From: Orobanche coerulescens
Taxonomy: Eukaryota; Streptophyta; Magnoliopsida; Lamiales; Orobanchaceae
Direction of reading: 5' to 3'
Length of the DNA: 64,000 nucleotides
Assembly: GCA_033398695.1 (NCBI GenBank)
Contig: CM065804.1
Span: 50,933,501 to 50,997,500, forward strand
The translations under genes and the position numbers were made by a program. Numbering within the stretch: position 1 is the first letter of the stretch; each line of letters opens with the position of its first letter. Shown in pieces: positions 44,611-55,050 of this stretch. Under the pieces are notes generated by a model. The model had not been told where the DNA came from and searched no databases. It was given only the letters and a program-made list of their open reading frames with translations.

Positions 44611-44968
44611 GACGACGAAGATGAGAACGAATACGATAATGCCTTCAATCGGCCAATACAACATGAATGACAGGATTCCAACATTAATAACAATGATTAC
44701 AACAACGTCTTAGATCGACATCAATATAAACAACAACAACAACCGATACATCGATACCACGAACCGGTGATCGATAATAACATTAACAACGAATATCTCA
44801 ATGCCTTACCAGCCATTAATGAATGATAATAAACATTTGGCATAATTTCCTAAGGGTATCGTATCGAACGATCCCCTAATATCAATGAATTTATGAAGAG
44901 ACTAAGTCTCGGAATGATACAACACATTCATACACATATATGATAACATTAATCTCATTGACTAGTGT

Positions 44969-45881
44969 TGTTACCCAAAATATAATCCAGAGATGATATT
45001 GCTGGAATGGTCGAGTAACAAACAAATGCGAGAACACTTCCGTGGGAAAATAAATAACACAAGATTTGCCGGGGTTGTTAGTCCCAGGATTGAATGCTCT
45101 CGCGAGATGTTATTAATATGAATACTTTGAAGTACAAATACTAATGTTAGAATCTATTACAATGAGTGTAAAGATTCTAGTTATCTTAGCTATAGAGCAT
45201 AAAGATTGCCAGAAGAACCAGATGTGATGCTCTATGAGTTCTTGTTTTTTGGTGTTCTGTATGTGTGAATGAATATCCCTGTGTATGTGTAAGTATTCGA
45301 CAGATAAGTCTTCTGTTCTCTCTGTACGTTTTTCACTCTGTGCTTGGCCACTGGTGGAAGCCTCCTATTTATAGGAGACAAGGTTGCTGGGTCCTCTCCG
45401 GCGATCGCGGGCGACCGCCGTTTTCTATATTAGAATAAGGTGGGCGATCGTCCCATCACGTGGGGCTGTTCCCTTAAATTCCGAGGCTACTAGTGGCAGC
45501 CAGCTGTGCGAGCAAATGGGAAACCCGCACGCGTCATGAGTCGCCTTCTGGGGAGGACCCACCTTGTACCTTTCGGCGGGCCTGTCGGTAGGTGAAAGGT
45601 CGGTGACAGGCTGGGGTCAAAGGCCTTATCTTGCGGCTCCTTTTTTGGATCTGCACGTGGGTCCACGTTCGAGATTCGGTCTTCGAAGACTTTGACGGGT
45701 GTCGGATTCATATGCAGTATGGGACGATCATCTACAGTCAGATATCATTGGAGATCGCCAGATGCCTACTGACGATCGCTTTAAACGCCGATCGCTCAGT
45801 GCTTGGCCAACGTCTGTCTTCTTTGGATGGCTCCTGACCATCATGCCGATCGCCATCGAGGCATATAAATCTCCGCACAAC
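44969..45881 (-). repeat. C3: Tat-family 3' LTR
   Basis: This is the reverse complement of the C1/C2 LTR, 913 bases, with the same palindromic TATA box (45366-45373). The right flank (plus 45882 on) is a polypurine tract on the minus strand and no primer site lies on the left, so this is the 3' LTR of a minus-strand element. Confidence 0.85.
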
Positions 45882-45901
45882 AATTGCCCCCCAACTCGCT
45901 C
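45882..45901 (-). promoter_or_regulatory. C3 polypurine tract
   Basis: On the minus strand GAGTTGGGGGGCAAT immediately precedes the LTR start TGTTGTGCGG. It shows the polarity of the lost element. Confidence 0.7.
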
Positions 45902-46232
45902 CGATGTTGAAAACATGGGGTGAGGTGGCACTGTTGGCGATCGTCTGCTTATGACAAGGACGATCGTTGCCTGGACGATCTGATTTCGAATCCGGACGAT
46001 CTCCTTATGCGCTGGAAATAGCGGGAAATGGAGGCGGGCTCTTGAATTCTGCAGGGACACGCGTCGCGCTATCGTTGGGAAAGTCCGACGGTTTTATTAT
46101 ACTTGTCGTCTGGCGTGCCCTCAAAACGACGCATACGCGGGTTTCGAGGGCTACATTTAATGTGCCCCCCCTGACAGTTGCACTCCAGCCCCTGGGATTT
46201 TGCTTATTTGCACAGAGGCCCCTGCTCCAGCC

Positions 46233-46422
46233 TATAAAAAGGGCTATGGCCATTTCATTTCAACTCTTTATGCGCCCTTGATTTTTAGAAGAAGACTCTG
46301 CCGAATTTCTTTGAAGCTCCTTGTGCCGACCGTCTTTCTTTCTAGGTAAGAACAAATATTGTCTCTCCCCCTTTACTCTTAAGAACATGTCTGGAGGAGC
46401 AGGTCGGCGACCTCGTCCTTAA
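46233..46422 (+). promoter_or_regulatory. Putative antisense promoter and start of the Tat extra ORF
   Basis: Opposite to the C3 element direction lies TATAAAAA (46233-46240), then a leader of about 145 bases and an ATG at 46387 in a good context (MSGGAGRRPRP), after which a stop follows at 46420. The place fits the start of the antisense ORF known from Tat elements. The ORF is cut immediately, at the joint with a pol tail near 46400. The function is inferred from position. Confidence 0.4.
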
Positions 46423-46585
46423 ACGTGTATTGGGCCCGGATCCCGGACCACTCAAGCCCAAATGGGAAGGACCATATAAATTTAGTGAATTCCTTCATAA
46501 TGGAGCCTACCGGATGGAATATATGAACGGTCAAAGATTAACTTACCCATGGAATACTATGTATTTAAAGAGGTATTATCAATAA
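46397..46585 (+). pseudogene. C-terminal end of a Tat integrase/pol
   Basis: The frame reads QVGDLVLKRVLGPDPG, PKWEGPYKFSEFLHNGAYRME and ends LKRYYQ with a TAA at 46583-46585. This is the standard end of Tat-type pol, missing in C1. Everything upstream is absent. The joint with the C3 region lies in the shared word GTCGGCGACCTCGTCC, suggesting recombination at microhomology. Confidence 0.75.
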
Positions 46586-46617
46586 AATTTGATGTTATTC
46601 CATTTTTTAATGTTGGT

Positions 46618-46872
46618 GCATCTCATAAGACCGGCTCACCCGGTACTATAAGACTGAGCTCGTCTCGGCACCTCATGAGACCGGCTCACCCGGCACTATA
46701 AGACCGAGCTCGTCTCGGCACCTCATAAGACTGGCTCATCCGGAAATATAAGACCGAACTCATCTCGGCACCTCATAAGAGCGGCTCACCCGGCACTATA
46801 AGACCGAGCTCGCCTCGGCACCTCATAAGACCGGCTCATCCGGCAATATAAGACCGAGCTCGTCTCGGCACA
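46618..46872. repeat. 50-bp tandem array after the Tat pol, five copies
   Basis: The unit contains CACCTCATAAGACCGGCTC and CGGCACTATAAGACCGAGC with few differences between copies. It lies between pol and the antisense ORF, in the place of the untranslated spacer. Confidence 0.95.
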
Positions 46873-47108
46873 ATCAACACGTGATGAACATGATAGAAGG
46901 GCAACGGCCCAACCAACTGGGCCCAAACATCAAAAGAGCAACAACAGATTCTACAAGGAAAACTTTATTCAATTAAATCATTTTTGCTAAGTACACATGG
47001 TGACAACAGAAAACCAAGACGGATTGGCACGCAGGCCGTACATGAAGTAAAATAAAAGAAAAGTAGAGACTGGCACGCAGGCCATGCGGGAAGCGAAATA
47101 TAAGGAAA

Positions 47109-48265
47109 CTACTCGGCCCCACCCTCCTGGCCGGCCGCTTGAAAGGACTGTCCCTCACCTTCGCCTTGCGGAGCCAGCCTGGCATCTTCAACCTCAGCGA
47201 CCTTTGGCTCATCGGCTCCCTGGATGTCAACATGGAGATCGGTCGCCTGAGATGCTATATAGGCCTCGATCTCCTGAACGGTCTTCCCACCCTTCATGAG
47301 ATCTAATATCTCGTAACAGGTGGAGACATAATTCAGATTGATCAGCTCCTCAAACGTAGGTGTATCCTTAAAGGCCTCCGCCCCTTCGGCAAGACCCTTG
47401 GCATAGCTCGAAGCCTCGCAGGTGCTGATACGTTCGGTCAGGTTTTCAACCTGGGCCTTGGTTTCCTTCAAGTAAGCCTCGTGCTCAGCCCGGGTATCCA
47501 ACCACTGCTTATGCGCCTGGTCGGCCGCCTCTGTCATATCTTCGGCCTTCACCTTCCATATATCGGCTTGGAGGGCCCGACTATCCAGGATCTCCATATC
47601 ACCCCTCATGGAGGTTATCTCATCCTCCAGGGACTTGATCAATGAAGGACATAGGTGGTGCTCCTCCTGCAAAGCTTTGAGGTCGGCCTCCGCCTTCTTA
47701 TGCTTCTCAGACAAGGCCAAAAGCTCATTGGAGGCCTTCGCGTAGGTGCACATGGCACGGCCGACCAGAGCGTTTCCAAACTGGATCTGGTCAACCGGAT
47801 CCATGTCATTAGTCATCATCTCCAACTTGGGCGTCCAACCCCTGATCGGAATATGACCGGACACGGCCACCGCAGGAGGAACCCGGTTGAGCATCTCGGC
47901 GGTCAGGGTAGATGCCCGGACGTAATCCAGAAACCAGTGCGGCCGTCTCCCCTTCATCTGGTCGCACGGTTCCACCGGTCCTTGTTAACCGGGAGGTAAT
48001 GGCCCTCCAAATCAATCACGGGCTCCTCACTGGTCACACGACCCGTCCAGACAGGGGTCGGGGTAGATACGACAACTTCAGGAGCAGACGAACCCTCCGC
48101 CTTGGTCGCGCTATCCTCAGGCCCAGTCTCCACCCTATTCCGCTTACCAGCCCGCTCCCTCCGCTCGGTGGCCTCAGCTGCCAGCCTTGCCACGCGCTGC
48201 GCGGACGTCTCTTTCCGCCCGGACGAGGTCTTGGCCCTAGGAGCTGGAAAAAGAAGACATGTCAA
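47109..48265 (-). pseudogene. Antisense additional ORF of a Tat element, coiled-coil protein
   Basis: Two overlapping minus-strand frames, 48265-47954 and 47975-47109, appear to form one ORF of about 385 codons broken by a single frameshift near 47970. The first part is basic with a charged helix (AQRVARLAAEATERRERAGK) and an acidic linker. The second (288 residues) is a long predicted coiled coil, from ASNELLALSEKHKKAEADLK through AQVENLTERISTCEAS, and ends in a Gly/Glu/Gln-rich tail. A TTTTTCCAG before CTCCTAGGG near 48240 may be a splice acceptor, so the real start is uncertain. It points against the pol tail at 46397-46585, as expected for Tat/Grande extra ORFs of unknown function. Confidence 0.6.
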
Positions 48266-48330
48266 AAAAAAAGGCTACCTAATGAAGACATTATACTCGG
48301 ATCGGTTGATTTTCATCGATTCAAAGGCCT

Positions 48331-49084
48331 AAAGATCTGAATTTTGGCACTAATGAAGTACAAAATCCAGCTAGGTCATTTGCCATAAATTAGAAGCAAC
48401 CGAAGAAAAATACGTGTAACTTGGCAGGTTTATAAAAACTTCATAACCTACATGTAATTGTTTTGTTTGATAATGTAGCATCACATTCATTTATTGCTCA
48501 AGCATGTGTATATAATCTAAATATTATACTGGATGTGCTAGTCATGTCATGAGAGTATCTACACTACCAGAAGCAATTTCAACTACCATATGTGTTTGCT
48601 CATAACTGGGTTGAAACTCGGAACCATTAAAGTGGTATCTAAATTTGAATGTTCCGACAATGTGGGATGTTGATTTAATCCTAGTAATATGTTGGTTAGC
48701 TGAAACTAGGCCACATTCTTTGTCATGAGAGAAAAATTTCCTTCCTACCACTTGGAATAGAGCCCTTCACTGCTCGGAACCATTAAAGTGGTATCTAAAT
48801 TTGAATGTTCTGTCAATATGGGATGTTGATATAATCCTAGTAATGGGTTGGTTAGCTTAAACTATGCCACATTCTTTGTCATGAGAGAAAAATTTCCTTC
48901 CAACCACCAGGAATAGTACCCTTCACAGCATTACAATGGTAGGGGTGCACTCATTATCTCTACCCTTCAAACAAAGAAGATATGAGGAAGAAAATTATCA
49001 GGCTTTCCTTGTTTACCTAAATATAGAGGAGGAGGAGATGTGTCAATCATATGGCAACACAAGGAAGTATTCTTAATGGGTCTA
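48331..49084. other. Unassigned DNA with a 156-bp tandem duplication
   Basis: No gene is recognised. A 156-base unit is duplicated (48617-48772 and 48773-48928), starting CTCGGAACCATTAAAGTGG, with about 10 percent difference between the copies. The right end leads into the remains of element H. Confidence 0.7.
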
Positions 49085-49109
49085 TAACCAGATAGACAAG
49101 TGGATTTTA

Positions 49110-50008
49110 ACATCAACCGGATCCAGGGTCAGTTCCATCTTCGGAAGCACCATACAGAATGACCCGAAGGAACTGCAAGAAATTTCAAGAGCTGGATTTA
49201 GATTTCATCAGGCCGAGTGTTTCTCTGTGGGAGCACCTGTCCTTTTTGTGAAGAAAAAAGATGCCATGTTGAGAATGTATATAGACTACAGAGAGCTAAA
49301 CAAGCTCACATTCAAGAACAAGTATCCTCTGTCCAGGATAATTGACTTGTTTTGACCAACTCAAGGGAACAACTGTGTTTTCTAAAATAGACCTTAGGTC
49401 TGGGTATGATCAGTTGGAGATTCGACCAGAATCTAAGACATCATTCCAAACGAGATATGGCCCTATAAGTTTATAGTCATGCCATTCGGATTAACTAATG
49501 CTCCTGCAGTATTCACGGATTTCACGAATATAATGTTACACTTGTACTTTGATAAATTTTTCTTGGTGTTCATAGACACATTCTCATTTACTCTAGAAGT
49601 GATAAAGAGCATGAAGAACATCTCAGCATAATGTTAGAAACACTAAAAAATGAGAAACTCTTTGCCAAATTCAATATATACAAAGATGTATCATGGGCAC
49701 ATTGTGTCAATAGTAGTATTAAGGTGGATCCTGCTAAAGTGGAAGCAGTACATGACTACAAGTCACCAACCAACCAACCCCAATGGGATTAAGAGCTTCT
49801 TAAGTCTACTCGAGTATTAATGGAGGTTCATCGAAATATTTTCCAAGCTTGCTAGACCTGTATAATAATTGCTCAGAACAAGAATCAAGTATATATGGAC
49901 GGATGAATGTGAGGAGAGTTTTCAGGAACTCAAGAGAAGATTGACTATTGCGCTACTTTTAGCAGTACTGGAAAAAAGGATTATGTGTTTAAAACTGATG
50001 CCTCCAAG
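49110..50008 (+). pseudogene. Element H reverse transcriptase and start of RNase H
   Basis: Pieces in shifting frames: [13 protein letters not shown] and [18 protein letters not shown] (49225-49340), a damaged [10 protein letters not shown] region near 49380, [21 protein letters not shown] (near 49475), FFLVFID (the catalytic motif lacks its second Asp) and TDECEESFQELKRRLT (near 49890). The last codons, VFKTDASK, are the start of RNase H and are cut by a MITE at 50008. Confidence 0.8.
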
Positions 50009-50671
50009 TAGAGGTGGCATTTCGGAACCGAAAATCGAAAACCGAATCGAAAATACCCGTAAAAAGAACCGAAAAACCGAAACCGAAGAAGACCGAACCG
50101 AAAAACAAAAAAACAGAACCGAACCGAACTAATTTAGTTCGGTTCTCAGTTCGGGGTCCGGCGGAACCGAACCGGACCGAAATGGACCAAAGTCAAATTT
50201 TAACATACTAAAATGACCTTGTTTTTGTGATTTTTTTGTGCTCGAATTTTAGTATAATTTGTTTTTCTTTTGTAAGACCCTCATGGGTCCAAGGAGGACC
50301 GATAATATGCTCAAGTAATTTGTGATTCAATTAATTTAGGTTGAGAGAATGAGCTACTGTGATTTACGATTGTTATATATTTTGAGATATTTGGAAATTG
50401 CTATGCAACTCTAGATTTTATCTTGAACATATATATAACTCTTGTTTTCTTGTTGTTATACATAACTTATTCTATTGCATATAATATTTGAGTTTATATT
50501 GTGAAGAACCGAAAAAACATCAAACCAAATCGAAACCGAACCGAATATTTATAAAACCGAATTTAACCGAACCGAACTTCAAAAAGAACCGAACCAAACC
50601 GAAATCGAATATTTGGTTCAATTCTCGGTTTCGGTTAAAAACCGAATCGAATGGAACCGAGTCCACCCCTA
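50009..50671. mobile_element. hAT-type MITE, 663 bp
   Basis: Both sides carry the 8-base target duplication CCTCCAAG (50001-50008 and 50672-50679). The ends are inverted repeats: TAGAGGTGG on the left and CCACCCCTA on the right. Both subterminal regions are packed with ACCGAA/TTCGGT words. No transposase is present. An 8-bp duplication and TAGRGGTGG-type ends fit the hAT superfamily. Removing the element and one duplication rejoins the RNase H frame of element H at the exact codon. Confidence 0.9.
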
Positions 50672-50679
50672 CCTCCAAG

Positions 50680-51461
50680 AATAGGTTATGTTTTGTATTG
50701 ACGCAAGATGTGAAAGTTATTATGCATCAAGACAACTTAGGCCATATGAGGTGAATTATCCCACACATGATTTGGAACGAACTGCAGTTGTGCATTCATT
50801 GAAGATCTTGATACATCACCTTTATGGAGTAAGGAGTGAAATTTTAAATGGTCACAAGAGTTTAAAATACTTTTTCAAACATAAGGACTTCAACATGAGA
50901 TAAAGTACATGGATCGAATTGGTAAAGGATTATGATTGTGGTATTAAACATTACCCCGGCATGGCTAATGTGGTAGAAGATGCATCGAGCCGTAAGACTC
51001 AATCACAGTTGGGATATGTCCTTACCCTATAAGAGGAACTCATCCAAGAGTTTGAAGGATTGAGTTTAGAGGTTGTTCATCTACCAAAAATAATAATGGG
51101 TCGTGTTGCGACATTAGTGATGACACCAGATCTGAGAGGACATATAGTGAATACACAAAGGAGAGATGAAGCATTCCAGAAATTGCGTATGAAATTAGAT
51201 CCGACAACCTTGGAGATTACCATGAAAAGGTTGAAATGTAATTACGTTTGAGGGATAATATGTGTTCCACATGATGAAGAGCTTAGGAATGAGATCATGA
51301 GTGCTCATGATACTCCCTACACCGTTCAACTAGGAAGTACCAAGATGTACCAAGACCTTAGGAGAAACTTCTGGTGGGATGGTATGAAACGAGATAGTGG
51401 ATTTATTTGCCCAATGATATCTGGCATGTCAGCAGGTGAAGGCACTACACCGATGGACTTA
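50680..51461 (+). pseudogene. Element H RNase H end and integrase zinc-binding region
   Basis: RNase H resumes right after the MITE and includes NYPTHDLERTAVVHSLKILIHHLYG and GHKSLKYFFKHKDFNMR, then KHYPGMANVVEDASSRK. The integrase N terminus has IMSAHDTPYTVQLGSTKMYQDLRRNFWW (near 51295-51380). It is cut at 51461 by a second MITE, within the Cys-Gln-Gln-Val-Lys region. Confidence 0.8.
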
Positions 51462-51596
51462 GGCGCTGTTCTTTTGGACATTTCTCGATTTTGATTGATT
51501 GATTCAATTTTAGTTCGATTTAGTTGAGTTAATTGATTAAATTCGATTGTGTCAGTCCATTCGATTTAGTTGATTCGATTATTACTATTATTATTA

Positions 51597-51632
<36 letters not shown>

Positions 51633-52016
51633 CTTGATTAAAATTATTGTTATTATTATTATTGTTGTTGATTACTATTATTATTACTACTTATCATTAT
51701 TATCATTGTTGTTATTATTATTATTATTTGTGATATTTCATACTTTTGTGACATTTGGGACATCTAAGGCATATTTATTAGTATTATTATTTTTATTATT
51801 ATGATTGTAATTAATTATATTATTAATATTATTACATTATATTTTTATTATTTTTTATTATTTATTATTATTATATTATTTTTCTTATTATTTTATTATA
51901 TTTATTATTTTTAATATTTATTATAATATTATTATTACTTTATTATTATTATTTACTCTTAATATATATTTCAGTTCAGTTCAGTTCATATTCATTCAGT
52001 CCAAAAGAACAGAGCC
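51462..52016. mobile_element. PIF/Harbinger (Tourist-like) MITE, 555 bp
   Basis: The terminal inverted repeats are GGCGCTGTTCTTTTGGAC and GTCCAAAAGAACAGAGCC, 18 bases with one mismatch. TTA is duplicated on both sides (51459-51461 and 52017-52019). The interior is a large TTA/TTATTA microsatellite. GGC-type ends and TTA duplication fit Tourist/Harbinger. Taking the element out restores the reading frame of the host integrase across the joint. Confidence 0.9.
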
Positions 52017-52019
52017 TTA

Positions 52020-53117
52020 TAGGAAGTTACATCCATTGACCATTCCAGAATCGAAGTGCGGAGGAATTATTTTATGACTAGTCTGTCGAGGACCAAACGA
52101 GGAAACACTGTTATATGGGTTATAGTAGACAGACTCATAAAGTGAGCTCCCTATTTTCTAATTCCGATCACTTATGGATATGAGAAGTCAGCACATTTAT
52201 ATGTCTCTGAAATTACACGGAGTATTGATATCAAGATCCAAAATTTACCTTTATATTTTGGACGAGCCTATAGAAGGAATTGGGTATGCACCTGAACTTT
52301 AGTACCAATTTCCACTCATAAATTATGGACAGTCGGAAAGAATGATTCAGATATTAGAAGACATATTGAAACTATATTGTTGGATTAATGTGTAAACTGG
52401 GAGTATTTTTACCGTTAGTCAAATTTACTTACAACAACAATCATCAGGCAACAATAGGTATGGCACTTTATGAAGATTTATACGGTAGAAAATGTCGATC
52501 ACTACTTTATTGGGATGAAGTGAGTGAGAGAAAGATATTGGGGCCAGATCCAGTCAATGATATGATCGACATTGTTCACAAGATATGACCGAGAATACAA
52601 AAGGCCCCACACTCGACAGAAGTCGTATGCTTATACACGCTGAACAAAATTGCATTTCGAAAGTGGGGATAGAGTTTTTCGCAAGGTTTTCCTTCAAAGG
52701 GAATAAGCAGGTTTGGCATTAAAGGTAAGCAAGCTTAGGCCATGTTTTATAGGGCCATATGAGGTTCTTGAGAGAATATGACAGTTGCTTATAGGTTAGC
52801 TTGCCACCTAGTCTTGGAAATGTACACAATGTTTTCCACGTTTCTCACCTGAGAAATTATGTATTTGATCACAAGCATGTGATTCAGCAGCGTGATATAA
52901 TCCTTAGTTATATGATTATTAAGAGAGGCCTGAAGATACTTTATAAAAGGTGCAAGAATCTAGGAATAAATTGATTTCTTTAGTAAAAGTGTTATGGAGT
53001 CACCACGGTCAGGAAGAAGCTATGTGGGAACTCGAAAACAATGAGGGAGAAATACCCAAAAACTCTTTGACGAGGTATGTAAAATTTAGGATAAAAGTTC
53101 TTATTAGAGGGGTAGAA
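52020..53117 (+). pseudogene. Element H integrase core and C terminus
   Basis: After the MITE the pieces include KLHPLTIPESKCGGI (before the first catalytic Asp, now lost to a TGA), a core region with many stops, VKFTYNNNHQATIGMALYEDLYGRKCRSLLYWDEV (52435-52520), HNVFHVSHLRNYV-like sequence near 52830, and an end with WSHHGQEEAMWELENNEG resembling the degenerate chromodomain of element A. It is inactive. Confidence 0.8.
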
Positions 53118-53662
53118 TGTAATGCCCCGATCTTTTAATGTATGATTAATTAAACCTCACGTTCGATATTAAGGATTTTGCATTCATAAGTAATTAAATT
53201 TTAACTATTTGGATGAGCTTAGATCCATTTACGTCTCTTTATTTCAGAAATCGAATATTCGATTATCTGGTTGGATTCTCATTTGATTTTTGTTTTTATT
53301 TCTATAGACATAATCATGTTGATGCTTTCAGATACATTTTACATTGCGTCGTTTTCTCGGATAGCTCGTGTTCCGTATATTGCATAACTTTTTTCCAACT
53401 TTAAGATTTAAATTTGATACAATAATTTAATTACGCGGTATTCATTCGATATTCAAATAGTTTTATCTGCGTAAAAAAGAGTCTTGTAATCTCCTAAATT
53501 TAAATATAGTATTCGTCTACTTAGTTTATCTCAATACCACCCAAAATTTGATAACCCACGTACTCTACTACTTATACCTACATCTTAAACTTAACTATAT
53601 AAAGGAGACTTCATCATCCTTTCTCCTATCTTTTTCACTTGGCCCACCATTAGAGAGAGAGA

Positions 53663-53695
<33 letters not shown>

Positions 53696-53999
53696 GAAGA
53701 TATTTTCTCCTCCAATATTCTTCTATTAGAGCCCACGAATCAAGCTTTATTTTTGTTTCAAACTTGAACCCAAGTCCATTCTCAAGTAAGTTAGCTAATC
53801 CTTTTTATTGCTATCAAATTAAAAATCAATCTTCGCTCTATTTGAAATTTGAAAAGTTATGGATGAACTTGGATTTGGTATTTAATATTTTATATATTAT
53901 TTCTAAGATGTTTCTAAGGTACTTGGGAGTGTTTAGACAAGTTTTATCGATTTGAACTTTCTTGTTAGTGCAGAAAATTTAGGGTTTTATAATCCAAGT
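53118..53999 (+). repeat. Element H 3' LTR, cut by element C2
   Basis: It starts TGTAATGCCCCGATC right after AGAGGGGTAGAA. A (GA)n microsatellite lies at 53652-53696. The LTR end is not seen because Tat element C2 starts at 54000 and runs beyond the window. Confidence 0.65.
53652..53696. repeat. (GA)n microsatellite
   Basis: About 22 GA units with one TGA interruption lie in a probable leader region, 70 bases after CTATATAAAGG (near 53598), which may be the TATA box of the H LTR. Confidence 0.95.
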
Positions 54000-54919
54000 T
54001 GTTGTGCGGCGATTAATACGCCTCGATGGCGATCGGCATAATGGTCGGGAGCCAACCAAAGAAGAAAGATGTTGGGCAAGCGCCTAGCGGTCGACGTACA
54101 AGGCGATCGTCTTTTGGCATCTGGCGATCGCCTCTAATGTCCAACCGGGGACAATCGTACCATGCCACGTGTGAATCCGATACCCGTCAAAGTCTGCGAA
54201 GACCGAATCTCGGGTGAAGACCCACGTGCAGATCCGCAAAAGGCACCGCAAGAACAGTCCCTACTCCAGCCCATCAGCAGCTGTCAGTGATAAGGACGGC
54301 CTCACCTACCGACAGACCCGCCGAAAGGTTCTAGGTGGGACCTCCCAAGACAGCAACGTGAGGCACCTGTCGCCTCCTCATTGGTTCGCGCATCTGGCTG
54401 CCAGCAGCAACTGCGGACTTTAAGGAAACAGTCCCACGTGCTAGGACGATTGCCCGGCTTATTTAAATGCAGGAACGGCGATCGCCCGCGGTTGACAGAG
54501 ACATCCCAGCAACCCTTTCTCCTATAAATAGGAGGCCTCCAGTATCGGCAAGAGGAGAGTTACAACGTGAACACAGTGACAGTGGTAACGCTAAAACGAT
54601 TACACACAGCAAATGATACAGAGAACTCCTCATGTTTGTAACAAGAACTCACAGAGCTTCAACTCTGGTTCTTCCGGCAATCTTCAGCACTCGATAGCTA
54701 AGATAACTAGGGTCTTTACACGCATTGTAATTGTACTCTAACATTAATATTTGTACTCACAAGTATTCATATTAATAACATCTCGCGAGAGCATTCAAGC
54801 CCGGGACAAACAACCCCATCAAATCTTATGTTATTTACTTCCCTGCGGACGTGCTCTCGCATTTTGTTTGTCACTCGTCCATTCCAGCATATCATCTCCA
54901 GAGAATATTTTGGGTAACA
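54000..54919 (+). repeat. Element C2 5' LTR
   Basis: TGTTGTGCGGCG to TTTTGGGTAACA, with the same CGATCG-rich U3 and palindromic TATA box (54523-54530) as C1. The putative primer site TGGCGCTAGAAGGAGGG starts at 54925. Confidence 0.9.
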
Positions 54920-55050
54920 ACAATTGGCGCTAGAAGGAGGGCATTTTAACCTTCATTTTTATTCCGATCGTCTCGAAGAACACTCACTGTTATTCGGGGC
55001 ATATACTTGAAGAAACACTCACTATTCTTCAAAGAAAAACCTTCAGAATC

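Larger units (their letters stand above)
40841..44968 (-). mobile_element. Element G: non-coding derivative of a Tekay-like chromovirus
   Basis: On the minus strand a 5' LTR (42371-44968, outer end cut), an initiator tRNA-Met primer site, a 1.26-kb interior with no gag or pol, a polypurine tract and the start of a 3' LTR (40841-41111, cut by element F) follow each other. Primer site, five-base spacer TCTTC and the sequence around the polypurine tract closely match element A. G therefore looks like a non-autonomous deletion form that could use A-type proteins. Confidence 0.75.
42371..44968 (-). repeat. Element G 5' LTR, outer end cut
   Basis: It starts (plus strand) TGTAACACCCCCAAATCC and is at least 2.6 kb long. 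It contains three different tandem arrays, listed separately, which make up nearly half of it. The expected GCGGATATTACA end is not reached before the Tat LTR at 44969. Confidence 0.75.
49085..53999 (+). mobile_element. Element H: old, degenerate chromovirus with nested MITEs
   Basis: Plus-strand reverse transcriptase, RNase H and integrase remains are followed by a polypurine-like AGAGGGGTAGAA and an LTR start TGTAATGCCCC at 53118. The LTR is cut at 53999 by Tat element C2. Two MITEs with clear target duplications interrupt pol. Stops and small indels are so frequent that frames rarely exceed 90 codons. No gag is recognisable before 49085. Confidence 0.8.
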
